Positions 1-7,213 of a stretch of 23,077 bases of DNA are shown here, one piece after another; the stretch's first letter is position 1, and each line of letters opens with the position of its first letter. A program made the translations under genes and the position numbers. The stretch is from an uncultured Oscillospiraceae bacterium. GTDB lineage: Bacteria > Bacillota > Clostridia > Oscillospirales > Oscillospiraceae. Where the stretch lies: NCBI GenBank assembly GCA_900757415.1, contig CAAENU010000054.1, forward strand, positions 1 through 23,077, in the 5' to 3' direction. The notes below the pieces were generated by a model, which was given only the letters and a program-made list of their open reading frames with translations, had not been told where the DNA came from and ran no database searches.

Positions 1-48
1 CAAAAAATTCCCCACTTTTCGCTTTTTCCGCCCGATGGTGAATTCCCT

Positions 49-77
49 TTGACAATTCCGCCGGCCTTGGGTACAAT
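49..77 (+). promoter_or_regulatory. sigma-A promoter of the pseudouridine synthase gene
   Basis: A perfect -35 box TTGACA (49-54) is followed after exactly 17 bases by a -10 box TACAAT (72-77). The start codon of the gene it serves lies 34 bases further on, behind a GGGAGG ribosome binding site at 98-103. Confidence 0.85.
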
Positions 78-111
78 AGGGTAGATTTTTCTTCTGCGGG
101 AGGTATGTCCC

Positions 112-1071
112 ATGCGGGAACTGACCATTGGAAAAAATGATGCGGGACAGCGGCTGGATCGTTTTGTATCCAAATCGCTGCCGCTGCTGCCGCCGGCGCT
201 GCTGCAAAAGTACATCCGGCTCAAGCGCATCAAGTGCAACGGTGCCCGAGCGCAGCGGGATCAGCGCCTGTGCGAGGGAGACGTGCTGCAATTATACATC
301 AACGACGAGTTCTTTGACAAGCCCCGGGAGGATAATCTGTTCCTGACGCTGTTCAAGCCCAGCCTGACCATCGTGTATGAGGATGAAAACCTGATGCTGC
401 TGGATAAGCGGCCGGGGCTGGTGGTGCACGCTGACGAGACGGAAAAGGTCAATACCCTCATCAACCACATTCAGGCCTACCTCTATCAAAAGAAGGAGTG
501 GAATCCCAAATGGGAGAACGCCTTTACCCCCGCCCTGTGCAACCGCATTGACCGCAACACCGGCGGTATCGTGATTGCCGCCAAAAATGCCGAAACGCTG
601 CGGATCATCAACGAGAAGATCCGCGACAGAGAGATGGACAAGCGCTACCTGTGCATCACGGTGGGCGCGCCGCAGCCGCCCAAGGGCAGGATCGAGGTCT
701 TTCTGGTGAAGGATGAGAAGAAAAAAGAGGTCTCCGTCCGCGCCAAACCGGTACCCGGCGGAAAAACCGCCATCACCACCTACGAGACGCTGGCGCGCCG
801 CGGTGAGCTGGCACTGGTGGAGGTAGGGTTGGAGACAGGCCGTACCCATCAGATCCGCGCCACCTTTGCCCACATGGGCTGTCCCCTGCTGGGAGACGGC
901 AAATACGGCCGCGGCGATGTAAACCGCCGCTATGGTGAAACGCGGCAGGCGCTCTATTCTTATAAGCTTACCTTCGACTTTCCCACCGATGCAGGAATCC
1001 TGAACTATCTCCGCGGCCGCACATTCGAGGTGGCGCAGGTTCCCTTCCGCGAAAAATACTTTGGCGCATAG
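112..1071 (+). CDS. RluA-family RNA pseudouridine synthase
   Basis: Cytoplasmic enzyme that isomerises specific uridines of rRNA or tRNA to pseudouridine. The 319-residue protein has an N-terminal S4-like RNA-binding region (about residues 12-62) and an RluA catalytic domain (about 85-310). The catalytic motif reads NRIDRNTGG at residues 144-152, with the catalytic aspartate at 147; the usual first histidine of the HRLDR motif is asparagine here, which is tolerated in some subfamilies. Later family motifs are also visible, such as GRTHQIRATFAHMGCPLLGD near residues 244-263. The start at 112 is set by GGGAGG at 98-103. It is a single-gene unit with its own consensus promoter, ending in a terminator shared with the convergent ribU. 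Which uridine it modifies cannot be told from sequence. Confidence 0.93.
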   Translation: MRELTIGKNDAGQRLDRFVSKSLPLLPPALLQKYIRLKRIKCNGARAQRDQRLCEGDVLQLYINDEFFDKPREDNLFLTLFKPSLTIVYEDENLMLLDKRPGLVVHADETEKVNTLINHIQAYLYQKKEWNPKWENAFTPALCNRIDRNTGGIVIAAKNAETLRIINEKIRDREMDKRYLCITVGAPQPPKGRIEVFLVKDEKKKEVSVRAKPVPGGKTAITTYETLARRGELALVEVGLETGRTHQIRATFAHMGCPLLGDGKYGRGDVNRRYGETRQALYSYKLTFDFPTDAGILNYLRGRTFEVAQVPFREKYFGA

Positions 1072-1078
1072 CAGCATT

Positions 1079-1117
1079 AACGCCCCGAAACGGTGCAGCC
1101 GTCTCGGGGCGTTATTT
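1079..1117. terminator. intrinsic terminator between convergent genes
   Basis: AACGCCCCGA (1079-1088) pairs with TCGGGGCGTT (1104-1113), and the stem can extend inward to 1094/1098 with one mismatch. TTATTTT follows on the plus strand. On the minus strand the T-run is short, so termination is probably stronger for the pseudouridine synthase than for ribU. Confidence 0.8.
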
Positions 1118-1120
1118 TGC

Positions 1121-1726
1121 TTATCTGTGCAGCAGCGGACTCAGCGGCTTGTAGACCAGGAAGCACAGCGCCACATCCAGCATGCCCTTGCAGAAGGTGA
1201 AGGGCACATTGAATACCAGCAGGCAGTTGAAAAGGGCGTTCTGGGTGGGCATATGGGACACGCCGCCCAGAATCTCCTCGTACATGCCCACAATGGCCTC
1301 CAGCGGCAGATTATACAGCACCACATAGGCGGGGTAGACAATGAAATAGTTGGCCACGATGCTGATGAGAGCCATGGCCACCGCCCCCACCAGCGAGCCG
1401 ATCAGCGCGCTCTTGCGGCTCTTGCTGCGCTTGTAGATCATGCCGGCGGCGAACACGAAAATCGCGCCCAGAATGAAGTTGGACAGCTCGCCCACACCGG
1501 CGCTGGAGCCGAAGGGCAGGTGCAGCAGGTTCTTCACCAGCTGAATGGCGACGCCGTATACCGGGCCCAGGGAGAAGGTGCCCAGCAGTGCGGGCAGGTC
1601 GGAGATGTCCAGCTTGATAAAGGCCGGCATCAGCGGAATGGCGAATTCGATGAATTGCAGCACGGCGGCCACAGCCGTCAGCATGGCAGCCACGGCAAGG
1701 CGATGGGTTTTCTGATGTTGTGTCAT
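1121..1726 (-). CDS. ribU: ECF transporter S component, riboflavin-specific
   Basis: Integral membrane substrate-binding subunit of an energy-coupling-factor vitamin transporter; with shared EcfA/A'/T subunits encoded elsewhere it imports riboflavin. The 201-residue protein has about six hydrophobic segments. It also carries the RibU-type block KLDISDLPALLGTFSLGP followed by GVAIQLVKNLLHL, in which the lysine/aspartate-rich motif lies in the substrate-binding part of the family. I chose the ATG at 1726 because GGGAG (1736-1740) sits 9 bases upstream. The reading frame stays open further upstream, but that part is the riboswitch, so the longer frame is spurious. The FMN riboswitch directly upstream confirms the flavin assignment and implies repression when FMN is plentiful. 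Confidence 0.93.
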   Translation of the reverse strand: MTQHQKTHRLAVAAMLTAVAAVLQFIEFAIPLMPAFIKLDISDLPALLGTFSLGPVYGVAIQLVKNLLHLPFGSSAGVGELSNFILGAIFVFAAGMIYKRSKSRKSALIGSLVGAVAMALISIVANYFIVYPAYVVLYNLPLEAIVGMYEEILGGVSHMPTQNALFNCLLVFNVPFTFCKGMLDVALCFLVYKPLSPLLHR

Positions 1727-1743
1727 AAAAAAAGACTCCCTTT

Positions 1744-1793
1744 TGATGATGTAACACCCTTGGAAGCGATTGTCTCCCAAGGTGCACGCATCA
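1744..1793 (-). promoter_or_regulatory. hairpin in the riboswitch expression platform
   Basis: Between aptamer and start codon the minus strand can form a long hairpin. TGATG pairs with CATCA at the base (1789-1793 with 1744-1748). CACCTTGG pairs with CCAAGGGTG (1777-1784 with 1755-1763), with one bulged G. There is no U-run directly behind it, and the GGGAG ribosome binding site follows within a few bases. Translational rather than transcriptional control is therefore the more likely mode; this is inference. Confidence 0.5.
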
Positions 1794-1822
1794 AAAAAGA
1801 GCATTACGAAAATGCCGTACAC

Positions 1823-1943
1823 GCCTTCTCTCATCCAGACTGTAACTGTCGGTACCGGAATTGCGCCGGTTCCTGCTCGCCCCTTTAAAAGACTCGCTCG
1901 CGGACTATACCGCCGGTGGGGAATTACGCCCCGCCCCGAAGAC
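1823..1943 (-). promoter_or_regulatory. FMN riboswitch aptamer (RFN element)
   Basis: Read on the minus strand, the region carries the conserved RFN blocks in order: CTTCGGGGCGGGGCG, AATTCCCCACCGGCGGTATA, GTCCGCGAGC, then after a variable arm AATTCCGGTACCGACAGT and AGTCTGGATGAGAGAAGG. These match the conserved FMN-binding junction of the family essentially base for base. The aptamer sits in the leader of a riboflavin transporter gene, its classic context. Confidence 0.97.
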
Positions 1944-1969
1944 AAATGATCCAGTTGTGTTCATCCGAC

Positions 1970-1998
1970 ATGATACCGCATGACGCGGAAAAAAGCAA
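1970..1998 (-). promoter_or_regulatory. promoter of the FMN riboswitch-ribU transcript
   Basis: Minus-strand -35 TTGCTT (1998-1993) and -10 TATCAT (1975-1970) are separated by 17 bases. Transcription would begin about 20 bases before the aptamer. Confidence 0.7.
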
Positions 1999-2033
1999 GC
2001 CCTTTTTCATCTCGGCGAAAAAAATATCCAGCT

Positions 2034-2201
2034 TTAATTGCTGAAATTCCATATTCCCGTGGGTTGCCTCTCCCGATACAATGATTTTTTATCCTGCGGC
2101 AGAGAGAGCTTTTCTACTGTCTGCGCATATGCTTTCAGCTCGCCTATATTGGCGGCTTTTCCTGTGGAAAAACCGCCAATCTGGTCGAGCCGCTTTCCCG
2201 A
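2034..2201 (-). other. in-frame open stretch behind the XRE regulator stop codon
   Basis: After the TAA that ends the XRE regulator (2204-2202) the same frame continues open for 55 codons to a second TAA at 2036-2034. The hypothetical tail begins SGKRLDQIGGFSTGKAANIG and then has a helical-looking stretch, ELKAYAQTVEKLSLPQDKK. No start codon or ribosome binding site for a separate gene is evident. It may be a decayed C-terminal part of an ancestral longer protein, a readthrough extension, or chance. I do not recognise the peptide. Confidence 0.35.
2148..2180. repeat. 15-bp-stem, 3-base-loop inverted repeat
   Basis: ATTGGCGGCTTTTCC (2148-2162) pairs with GGAAAAACCGCCAAT (2166-2180) around a three-base loop, with a single G-T or A-C opposition. 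No T-run follows on either strand, so it is not a standard intrinsic terminator. It lies inside the open stretch behind the XRE regulator and may be an mRNA 3'-end stabiliser or a small interspersed repeat. Confidence 0.7.
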
Positions 2202-2555
2202 TTACTGGACCTCGTGCAGCAATTCCTCAGCAGAAAGATCAAATAGCTTTGCAGCGGCAATCAAGTTCGAGGTGCTTGGGTCAGCCGTTCCGTTCTCCCA
2301 TTTTGAGACCGCTTGCCTGCTTACGCCGATCGCTTCTGCTACAAATTCCTGCGTCATCTTGCACGCTTCACGATGCTGCTTCAAAACCTCGCCCAGAGAT
2401 TTTTTAGTCATTGCTTTTTCTTTTCTGACTTCCGTTGACCTGATATATCTGCCGAGCGCTTTCACCAGGAATATGCCCAAAACCACAAAGGTCGCAATCA
2501 CCACAAGGCCAATGAAAAGGATAAAAGGAAAAATCGTTGTTGACAAAAACTTCAT
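2202..2555 (-). CDS. membrane-anchored XRE-family transcriptional regulator
   Basis: A 117-residue protein with one N-terminal transmembrane helix (about residues 8-30, FPFILFIGLVVIATFVVLGI) followed by a basic stretch and a helix-turn-helix domain of the Cro/C1 type (about 52-115). The recognition region reads VSRQAVSKWENGTADPSTSNL, a very typical XRE signature. The start at 2555 is fixed by a full AGGAGGTGAT Shine-Dalgarno (2568-2559), so the upstream in-frame ATG is not used. Having the membrane helix ahead of the DNA-binding domain is the reverse of many membrane-bound XRE proteins. The regulated genes are unknown. It appears to be a single-gene unit. See the separate entry for the in-frame stretch behind its stop. 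Confidence 0.85.
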   Translation of the reverse strand: MKFLSTTIFPFILFIGLVVIATFVVLGIFLVKALGRYIRSTEVRKEKAMTKKSLGEVLKQHREACKMTQEFVAEAIGVSRQAVSKWENGTADPSTSNLIAAAKLFDLSAEELLHEVQ

Positions 2556-2577
2556 ATCATCACCTCCTGATGGCCTT

Positions 2578-2587
2578 ATCATAGCAA
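2578..2587 (-). promoter_or_regulatory. possible extended -10 promoter of the XRE regulator
   Basis: On the minus strand, TGCTATGAT (2586-2578) provides a TGn-extended -10 box TATGAT shortly before the ribosome binding site. No convincing -35 box lies 16-18 bases upstream, which is usual for extended -10 promoters. Confidence 0.4.
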
Positions 2588-2680
2588 ATTTTCGTAGGTT
2601 TCTCCACCAACTATCACGATCGTATCCGTTGCTTTTCGGTTGCAAATGTAAAGTGGCGCGATTTTCGGCCAGCTGCCTAT

Positions 2681-2713
2681 AAAAGAGATGGCTGCCAAAA
2701 GGGCAGCCATCTC
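2681..2713 (-). terminator. intrinsic terminator of the E2-like/acyl-CoA ligase operon
   Basis: GAGATGGCTGCC (2685-2696) pairs with GGCAGCCATCTC (2702-2713), a 12-bp stem with a five-base loop. On the minus strand TTTTATAG follows, immediately downstream of the ligase stop codon at 2720. Confidence 0.88.
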
Positions 2714-2719
2714 ACGATG

Positions 2720-4456
2720 TCATTCTGCGGTGTCCGCTTCCTTTTCCCTGGCGATCTTGGCCAGTTCTTCCTCCTCCAGCACGCGATAGGCCACCTTGCC
2801 CACCAGCGTCTTGGGCAGTTCCTGACGGAACTCGATATCATAGGGCATGGCGTATTTGGCCACATGCTTGCGGCAATACGCCAGCAGCTCCTGCCGGGTC
2901 GCGTCATCGGCGGCAACACCGGGTTTGAGCATCACAAAGGCCTTCACCTTCTGCATCTTATAGGTATCGGGTACGCCGATGACGCAGCTCATCTGCACCA
3001 TTTCGTTGGCATCCAGAATATTCTCGATCTGGCCAGGATACACATTGTAGCCGGAGGAGATGATCATCCGCTTGGCGCGGCCCCGGAAGTAGATGAAACC
3101 CTGATCGTCCATCACGCCCAGATCCCCGGTATAGACCCATGTGAGACCATCGTCGTGCTTGCGCAGGGTCTTTGCCGTCTCGTCGGGGTGGTTCATGTAT
3201 TCTTTCATGACGGTGGGACCGGCCAGCAGGATCTCGCCCTCCTCGCCATAGGGCAGCTCCTCATCGGTTCCCGGCTTCACGATCTTGATATAGGTATCGG
3301 GGAAAGGCAGGCCGATAGAACCCTCCTTGTAGATATTGGTGGGCGTCAGGCAGCAGGCAGTCACCGTTTCCGTGGTGCCGTAGCCCTCCCGCACCTGAAT
3401 GACGGCATGGTGGTCATACAGGAACTTGTCAAACTTCTTCTTCAGCTCGATGGACAGGCTGTCTCCGCCGGAGAATACGCCCTTGAGGCTGCTGAGATCC
3501 GCGCCGTCCATGCTGGGCAGACGCAGCAGCGCCTCATACAGGGTTGGCACACCGGCAATGAAGTTGCAGCGGTACTTGACGATCTGCTTGGCATAGCTCT
3601 TGGCGGTAAAGCGGGGAATCAGAATGCAGCGACCGCCGTTGGCCAGCATAGAGTGAACGCACACGCCAAGGCCGAAGCCATGAAACAGGGGCATAGCCGC
3701 CAGCATCTTGTCGCCGGGACGGAACATGGGGTTGGTGGCAATGATCTGCTGGGCCAGCGCATTGAAGTTGCCGTTGGTCAGCACAATACCCTTGGTGGTG
3801 CCGGTGGTGCCGCCGGAGTACAGAATGACCGCCGGATCGTCAAAGCTCCGCTCTACGCGATAGTTTTTATAAAAGCAGAACCGGGACATATCCATGAATT
3901 CCCTCCAGCGGATCACGGGTGCATCTTCGGGGATCTTCTGGATCTTGCGACCCTCGGTCAGCATATAGCCGGCCCGGATGGTACGACTGAGCGCGTCCTT
4001 TACCGAGGCAATAATGATGTTGATGATGCCGGTATTCTGGCGGATATGCTCAAACTTATCGTAGAACTGATCCAGCGTGATGGCCGTGGTGGACTGGGAC
4101 TCGTTGAGATAGAACTCGATCTCCTTTTCCGCAGACAGGGGATGGATCATGTTGGCAATGCCGCCCACCAGATTTACGGCATAGAACATGTAGATGGCCT
4201 GCGGGCAGTTGGGCATGGCGATGGTAATGCGGTCGCCGGGCCGCACGCCCAGGGTTTTCAGGCTCTTGGCGCAGCGCTCGATCTCCTGCACCATTCTTCT
4301 GTAGGTTGTGGACCGGCCCATAAAATCAAAGGCAATATTGTTGGGATACAGCTCCGCCATCCGGGCCACGGCGTCAAACATGCTGCCCTGAAAATACTCC
4401 AGATGCATGGGCACATCGCCCAGATAATCCTTCCACGGGGTCTTGACTTCACTCAT
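2720..4456 (-). CDS. AMP-forming acyl-CoA synthetase/ligase (ANL superfamily)
   Basis: Activates a carboxylic acid, probably a fatty or related acyl acid, with ATP to an acyl-adenylate and usually passes it to CoA. All ANL core motifs are visible in the 578 residues: the phosphate loop YSGGTTGTTKG (213-223), A5 EGYGTTET (357-364), A7 YTGDLG (442-447), A8 hinge GRAKRMIISSGYNVYPGQIE (459-478), and the A10 catalytic lysine in PKTLVGK (Lys554). There is no carrier domain and no signal peptide, so it is cytoplasmic, although about residues 190-205 form a family-variable insert. The ATG at 4456 follows GGAGG closely and overlaps the stop of the upstream E2-like gene by 8 bases (ATGAGTGA), implying translational coupling. 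The substrate is unknown. A pure long-chain fatty-acid role is possible, but the pairing with an acyltransferase-fold protein hints at transfer to a dedicated acceptor. Confidence 0.9.
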   Translation of the reverse strand: MSEVKTPWKDYLGDVPMHLEYFQGSMFDAVARMAELYPNNIAFDFMGRSTTYRRMVQEIERCAKSLKTLGVRPGDRITIAMPNCPQAIYMFYAVNLVGGIANMIHPLSAEKEIEFYLNESQSTTAITLDQFYDKFEHIRQNTGIINIIIASVKDALSRTIRAGYMLTEGRKIQKIPEDAPVIRWREFMDMSRFCFYKNYRVERSFDDPAVILYSGGTTGTTKGIVLTNGNFNALAQQIIATNPMFRPGDKMLAAMPLFHGFGLGVCVHSMLANGGRCILIPRFTAKSYAKQIVKYRCNFIAGVPTLYEALLRLPSMDGADLSSLKGVFSGGDSLSIELKKKFDKFLYDHHAVIQVREGYGTTETVTACCLTPTNIYKEGSIGLPFPDTYIKIVKPGTDEELPYGEEGEILLAGPTVMKEYMNHPDETAKTLRKHDDGLTWVYTGDLGVMDDQGFIYFRGRAKRMIISSGYNVYPGQIENILDANEMVQMSCVIGVPDTYKMQKVKAFVMLKPGVAADDATRQELLAYCRKHVAKYAMPYDIEFRQELPKTLVGKVAYRVLEEEELAKIAREKEADTAE

Positions 4457-5324
4457 ACTGTACTTCCTCCTTTAAAGGCTTCTCCAGTTCCTCGGGGTGC
4501 TCCAGCAGGTACTTCAAAAGCCGCACCGACTTGGAATAATAGTATCCGTCGGCCAGACGCTCATCAATGGTCAATCCCAGATCCAACGTCTCGCGCATGG
4601 TCACATTGCCGTCGGCATCATAGAAAGGAGACAGCTTCTTCTCCCCAATGATGCAGAACAGCGAGCAGGTGCCCCAATTGGTCAGGTGGTGGTAGCCGCA
4701 CTTGAGCTTGATGGAACCCAGATTGGAGATGACCACAGAGCTGTAATACGGGTCGGTGGAAATGATATCCGCCGGCACCCAGCCATGCTTATCCAGCCAC
4801 ATCAGGATGCGGATCGCCGCCTTGCTGATAAAACGCGGGATCTTGTTGAGGTAATCCATCACACCGGTGGTGGGGTCCACGTTTTCACTGCGGCATTCCT
4901 GCACCTGCTTGCGGATATATTCATGTACATCCGCAAGGGTGTTATCTTCCCGGCTGTGCAGGAAGGCCAGCGCCTCGGCGCCCTTGTCCGAAAACTGCTT
5001 TTTCACCACAAAGGCGGCGGACACCTCGTTGCGCTGATAGAAATTGCTGTTGACGATAAAGCGGCTCAGCTTCGGCCGCAGGGTGATGGTTTTCAGCAGC
5101 GCCGCCACCACCAGATGGAACATGGTATAGGGAAATTCTGTCTCCTGCTTGTTCTTTTCCGCCAGATAGGCGTTGATCGCTGTCAGGTCGATGCGCTGAG
5201 AAATATAGGCCTCGTTATCACAGCGGTTGGGGTAGATAATGCCTGTGATATAGTGGAGGGAATCCAGTTCCCGCAGCAGTCGGCCGTCCTTACGGTCGCC
5301 TCTGCGGCGTTTTTGCTGCTCCAT
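4449..5324 (-). CDS. E2-like (2-oxoacid dehydrogenase acyltransferase fold) protein lacking the catalytic His
   Basis: A 291-residue protein matching the catalytic domain of dihydrolipoyl acyltransferases (chloramphenicol acetyltransferase fold). It has no lipoyl or peripheral-subunit-binding domain. The VVISNLGS block (197-204) and the C-terminal LTIDERLADGYYYSK (251-265) align with the family's ISNLG and DHRxxDG motifs. In the latter the catalytic histidine is Glu255 (codon GAG), while Asp259-Gly260 are kept. The start at 5324 is chosen because GAAGGAG (5343-5337) precedes it, with a rather long 12-base spacing; in-frame ATGs further upstream lack a site. It is the first gene of a two-gene operon with an acyl-CoA ligase and has a perfect consensus promoter. 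It may be an acyltransferase with altered chemistry or a non-catalytic acyl-binding partner. True pyruvate dehydrogenase function is unlikely. Confidence 0.8.
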   Translation of the reverse strand: MEQQKRRRGDRKDGRLLRELDSLHYITGIIYPNRCDNEAYISQRIDLTAINAYLAEKNKQETEFPYTMFHLVVAALLKTITLRPKLSRFIVNSNFYQRNEVSAAFVVKKQFSDKGAEALAFLHSREDNTLADVHEYIRKQVQECRSENVDPTTGVMDYLNKIPRFISKAAIRILMWLDKHGWVPADIISTDPYYSSVVISNLGSIKLKCGYHHLTNWGTCSLFCIIGEKKLSPFYDADGNVTMRETLDLGLTIDERLADGYYYSKSVRLLKYLLEHPEELEKPLKEEVQYE

Positions 5325-5391
5325 ATGTGTATGTAACTCCTTCTTTAAAAGTGGGATAAATCCGTGCAAGAAAACATAAAACCAATGTAAC

Positions 5392-5420
5392 ATTATAGAC
5401 ATATCTTTCCGGTTTGTCAA
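5392..5420 (-). promoter_or_regulatory. perfect-consensus sigma-A promoter of the E2-like/ligase operon
   Basis: Minus-strand TTGACA (5420-5415), 17-base spacer, TATAAT (5397-5392). This is an exact match to the consensus in both boxes and spacing, implying high basal transcription unless a repressor acts. Confidence 0.92.
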
Positions 5421-5437
5421 ATTGTGCGAAAACAGGA

Positions 5438-5466
5438 TTGCAATCATCTATGGACTGTGCTACTAT
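5438..5466 (+). promoter_or_regulatory. promoter of the threonine ammonia-lyase operon
   Basis: TTGCAA (5438-5443), 17-base spacer, TACTAT (5461-5466), lying divergently from and close to the E2-like operon promoter. The start codon follows at 5528. Confidence 0.7.
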
Positions 5467-5527
5467 GGAAATACAGAAAAGCAAATAATGTATACATCCT
5501 GTGTACAAATGTGAAGGAGGATCCACT

Positions 5528-6724
5528 ATGCTGACCATGGCAATGCTGCATGATGCACAGCGCGTCCTGACCGGCGTAATCAACAAAACGCCGGTCATCC
5601 CCAGCACCGGTATCACCCAAAACTGCCGTTTGTACCTGAAGGCCGACTGTCTGCAAAAAACCGGCGCATTCAAGCTGCGCGGCGCTTATTACAAGATCGC
5701 CACGCTTTCTGAGGAGGAAAAGGCCCGGGGCGTGATTGCCTGCTCCGCCGGCAACCATGCGCAGGGCGTCGCCTATGCCGCCCGTGATATGGGCATCCAT
5801 GCGGTGATCTGCATTCCGCAGGGTGCTCCCCTTTCCAAGATCGAGGCCACCCGTAGCTACGGCGCGGAGGTGGTGCTGGTTCCCGGCGTGTATGACGACG
5901 CCTATGCCGAGGCCATCCGCCTGCGGGATGAAAAAGGCTATACCTTTATTCACCCCTTTGACGATTACAGCATTATGGCCGGTCAGGGCACCATCGGTCT
6001 GGAGATCCTCAGTCAGCTGCCGGATGTGGACATCATCGTCACCGCCATCGGCGGCGGCGGTCTGATCTCCGGCGTGGCCAAAGCCGTCAAGGAACTGAAA
6101 CCCTCCTGCCAGATCATCGGCGTACAGGCCGAGGGGGCCGCCAGCATGTATGAGGCTCTGCGTCAGGACAAGATCATTACTCTGCCGCAGGTGGGCACCA
6201 TGGCCGACGGCATTCAGGTCAAAACCGCAGGATCGCTGACCTTTGACATGTGCCGGCAGTATGTGGATAAGGTGGTCACCGTCAGCGAGAGCGAGATCGC
6301 CGCCGCCATCCTGACCATTCTGGAAAAGCAGAAGCTGATCACCGAGGGCGCCGGCGCTGTCAGCGTGGCGGCAGTTATGGCAGGCAAGATCGATGTGACG
6401 GGCAAAAACGTCTGCGCGCTGCTGTCCGGCGGCAATGTGGATGTGACCATGCTGGAGCGCATCATCAAGCATGGCCTGACGGCAGAGGGCCGCGTGGCCA
6501 GCTTCTCCACCGTGCTGCCCGATCAACCCAACGCGCTGGCCACCTATCTGGCCGTCCTGTCACACGAAGGGGTCAACGTGCTGGAGGTATACCACGAGCG
6601 CAGCAGCATGAAGGTGGGCGTCGGCTCCTGCCGCGTCCGCATGGTGGTGGAGACCCGCAACCACGCCCATATCCGCCAGCTGTACAGCTATCTGGCGGAG
6701 CAGGGTTACATCATTAAGGAGTAA
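5528..6724 (+). CDS. ilvA: threonine ammonia-lyase (threonine dehydratase), PLP-dependent
   Basis: Deaminates L-threonine to 2-oxobutyrate and ammonia in the cytoplasm, feeding isoleucine synthesis or threonine fermentation. In 398 residues the PLP Schiff-base lysine is in GAFKLRGA (Lys49), the serine/asparagine loop is SAGNHAQGVA (73-82) and the phosphate-binding glycine loop is GGGGLISG (175-182). A C-terminal domain of about 75 residues (from roughly 325) resembles a single ACT-like regulatory domain. The length fits the single-ACT IlvA/TdcB-like class rather than the two-ACT enterobacterial IlvA, so biosynthetic versus catabolic use cannot be decided here. The ATG at 5528 has AAGGAGG (5514-5520) 7 bases ahead; the more upstream frame start lacks a site. 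A DIP1984-family gene follows after five bases. Confidence 0.93.
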   Translation: MLTMAMLHDAQRVLTGVINKTPVIPSTGITQNCRLYLKADCLQKTGAFKLRGAYYKIATLSEEEKARGVIACSAGNHAQGVAYAARDMGIHAVICIPQGAPLSKIEATRSYGAEVVLVPGVYDDAYAEAIRLRDEKGYTFIHPFDDYSIMAGQGTIGLEILSQLPDVDIIVTAIGGGGLISGVAKAVKELKPSCQIIGVQAEGAASMYEALRQDKIITLPQVGTMADGIQVKTAGSLTFDMCRQYVDKVVTVSESEIAAAILTILEKQKLITEGAGAVSVAAVMAGKIDVTGKNVCALLSGGNVDVTMLERIIKHGLTAEGRVASFSTVLPDQPNALATYLAVLSHEGVNVLEVYHERSSMKVGVGSCRVRMVVETRNHAHIRQLYSYLAEQGYIIKE

Positions 6725-6729
6725 ACAAC

Positions 6730-7188
6730 ATGAAGCTTGCCAACGCACTGGCCCAGAGGGCCGACCTGCAGCGCCGGATGGCCCAATTGGCTTCCCGCCT
6801 GATGAACAACGCCAAGGTACAGGAGGGGGAACGGCCTGCTGAAGAGCCGGCGGAGCTGCTTACACAGCTGGAAGAGATAAGCCGGCAGCTGGAGGAGCTG
6901 ATCCGCCGCATCAACCTGACCAATACCGCCGTCCGCAGTGAAACGGGCGAGAGCCTGACAGCGCTGCTGGCACGGCGGGACTGCCTGAAAATGAAGCTGG
7001 GCATCTACCGGGAATTTTTGCAAAATGCCAGCGACGTGGTGCCCCGCGGTCTGCGGACGGAGATCCGCATCGTCAGCACTGTGAAGGTCTCCCAGATGCA
7101 GAAGCAGGTGGACGATATGTCCCGCGATCTGCGGCTGCTGGAGGAAACCATCCAGAGCCTGAACTGGACGACCGAATTGCAGGAATAA
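6730..7188 (+). CDS. DIP1984-family protein (septicolysin-like annotation), coiled coil
   Basis: A 152-residue, strongly helical and charged protein that I match to the DIP1984 family by its N-terminal pattern (MKLANALAQRADLQRRMAQL) and the central block RRINLTNTAVRSETGESLTA. The function is not established. Homologues have been labelled septicolysin, but no signal peptide or membrane segment is visible, so secretion is unlikely. Two heptad-rich stretches (about residues 1-62 and 110-145) suggest an antiparallel coiled coil. The gene follows the threonine lyase by five bases, with AAGGAG (6716-6721) inside the previous gene's end, so the two are cotranscribed. Its stop codon is followed at once by a structured non-coding region with a tRNA-like element, which suggests that protein and RNA may work together; that link is inference. 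Confidence 0.75.
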   Translation: MKLANALAQRADLQRRMAQLASRLMNNAKVQEGERPAEEPAELLTQLEEISRQLEELIRRINLTNTAVRSETGESLTALLARRDCLKMKLGIYREFLQNASDVVPRGLRTEIRIVSTVKVSQMQKQVDDMSRDLRLLEETIQSLNWTTELQE

Positions 7189-7213
7189 GCAATCGCTGCG
7201 ATATATGTAGATG

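Noticed and set aside
1727..1945. Upstream extension of the ribU frame
   Set aside because: It covers the FMN riboswitch aptamer and its expression platform. The ribosome binding site at 1736-1740 fixes the start at 1726.
2717..4651. Very long open frame antisense to the acyl-CoA ligase
   Set aside because: It is His/Gly/Leu-rich with no family resemblance, has no ribosome binding site, and mirrors the codon bias of the well-supported ligase. Similar antisense frames over the LtaS-like, MATE, desulfurase and lipoprotein genes were rejected for the same reason.
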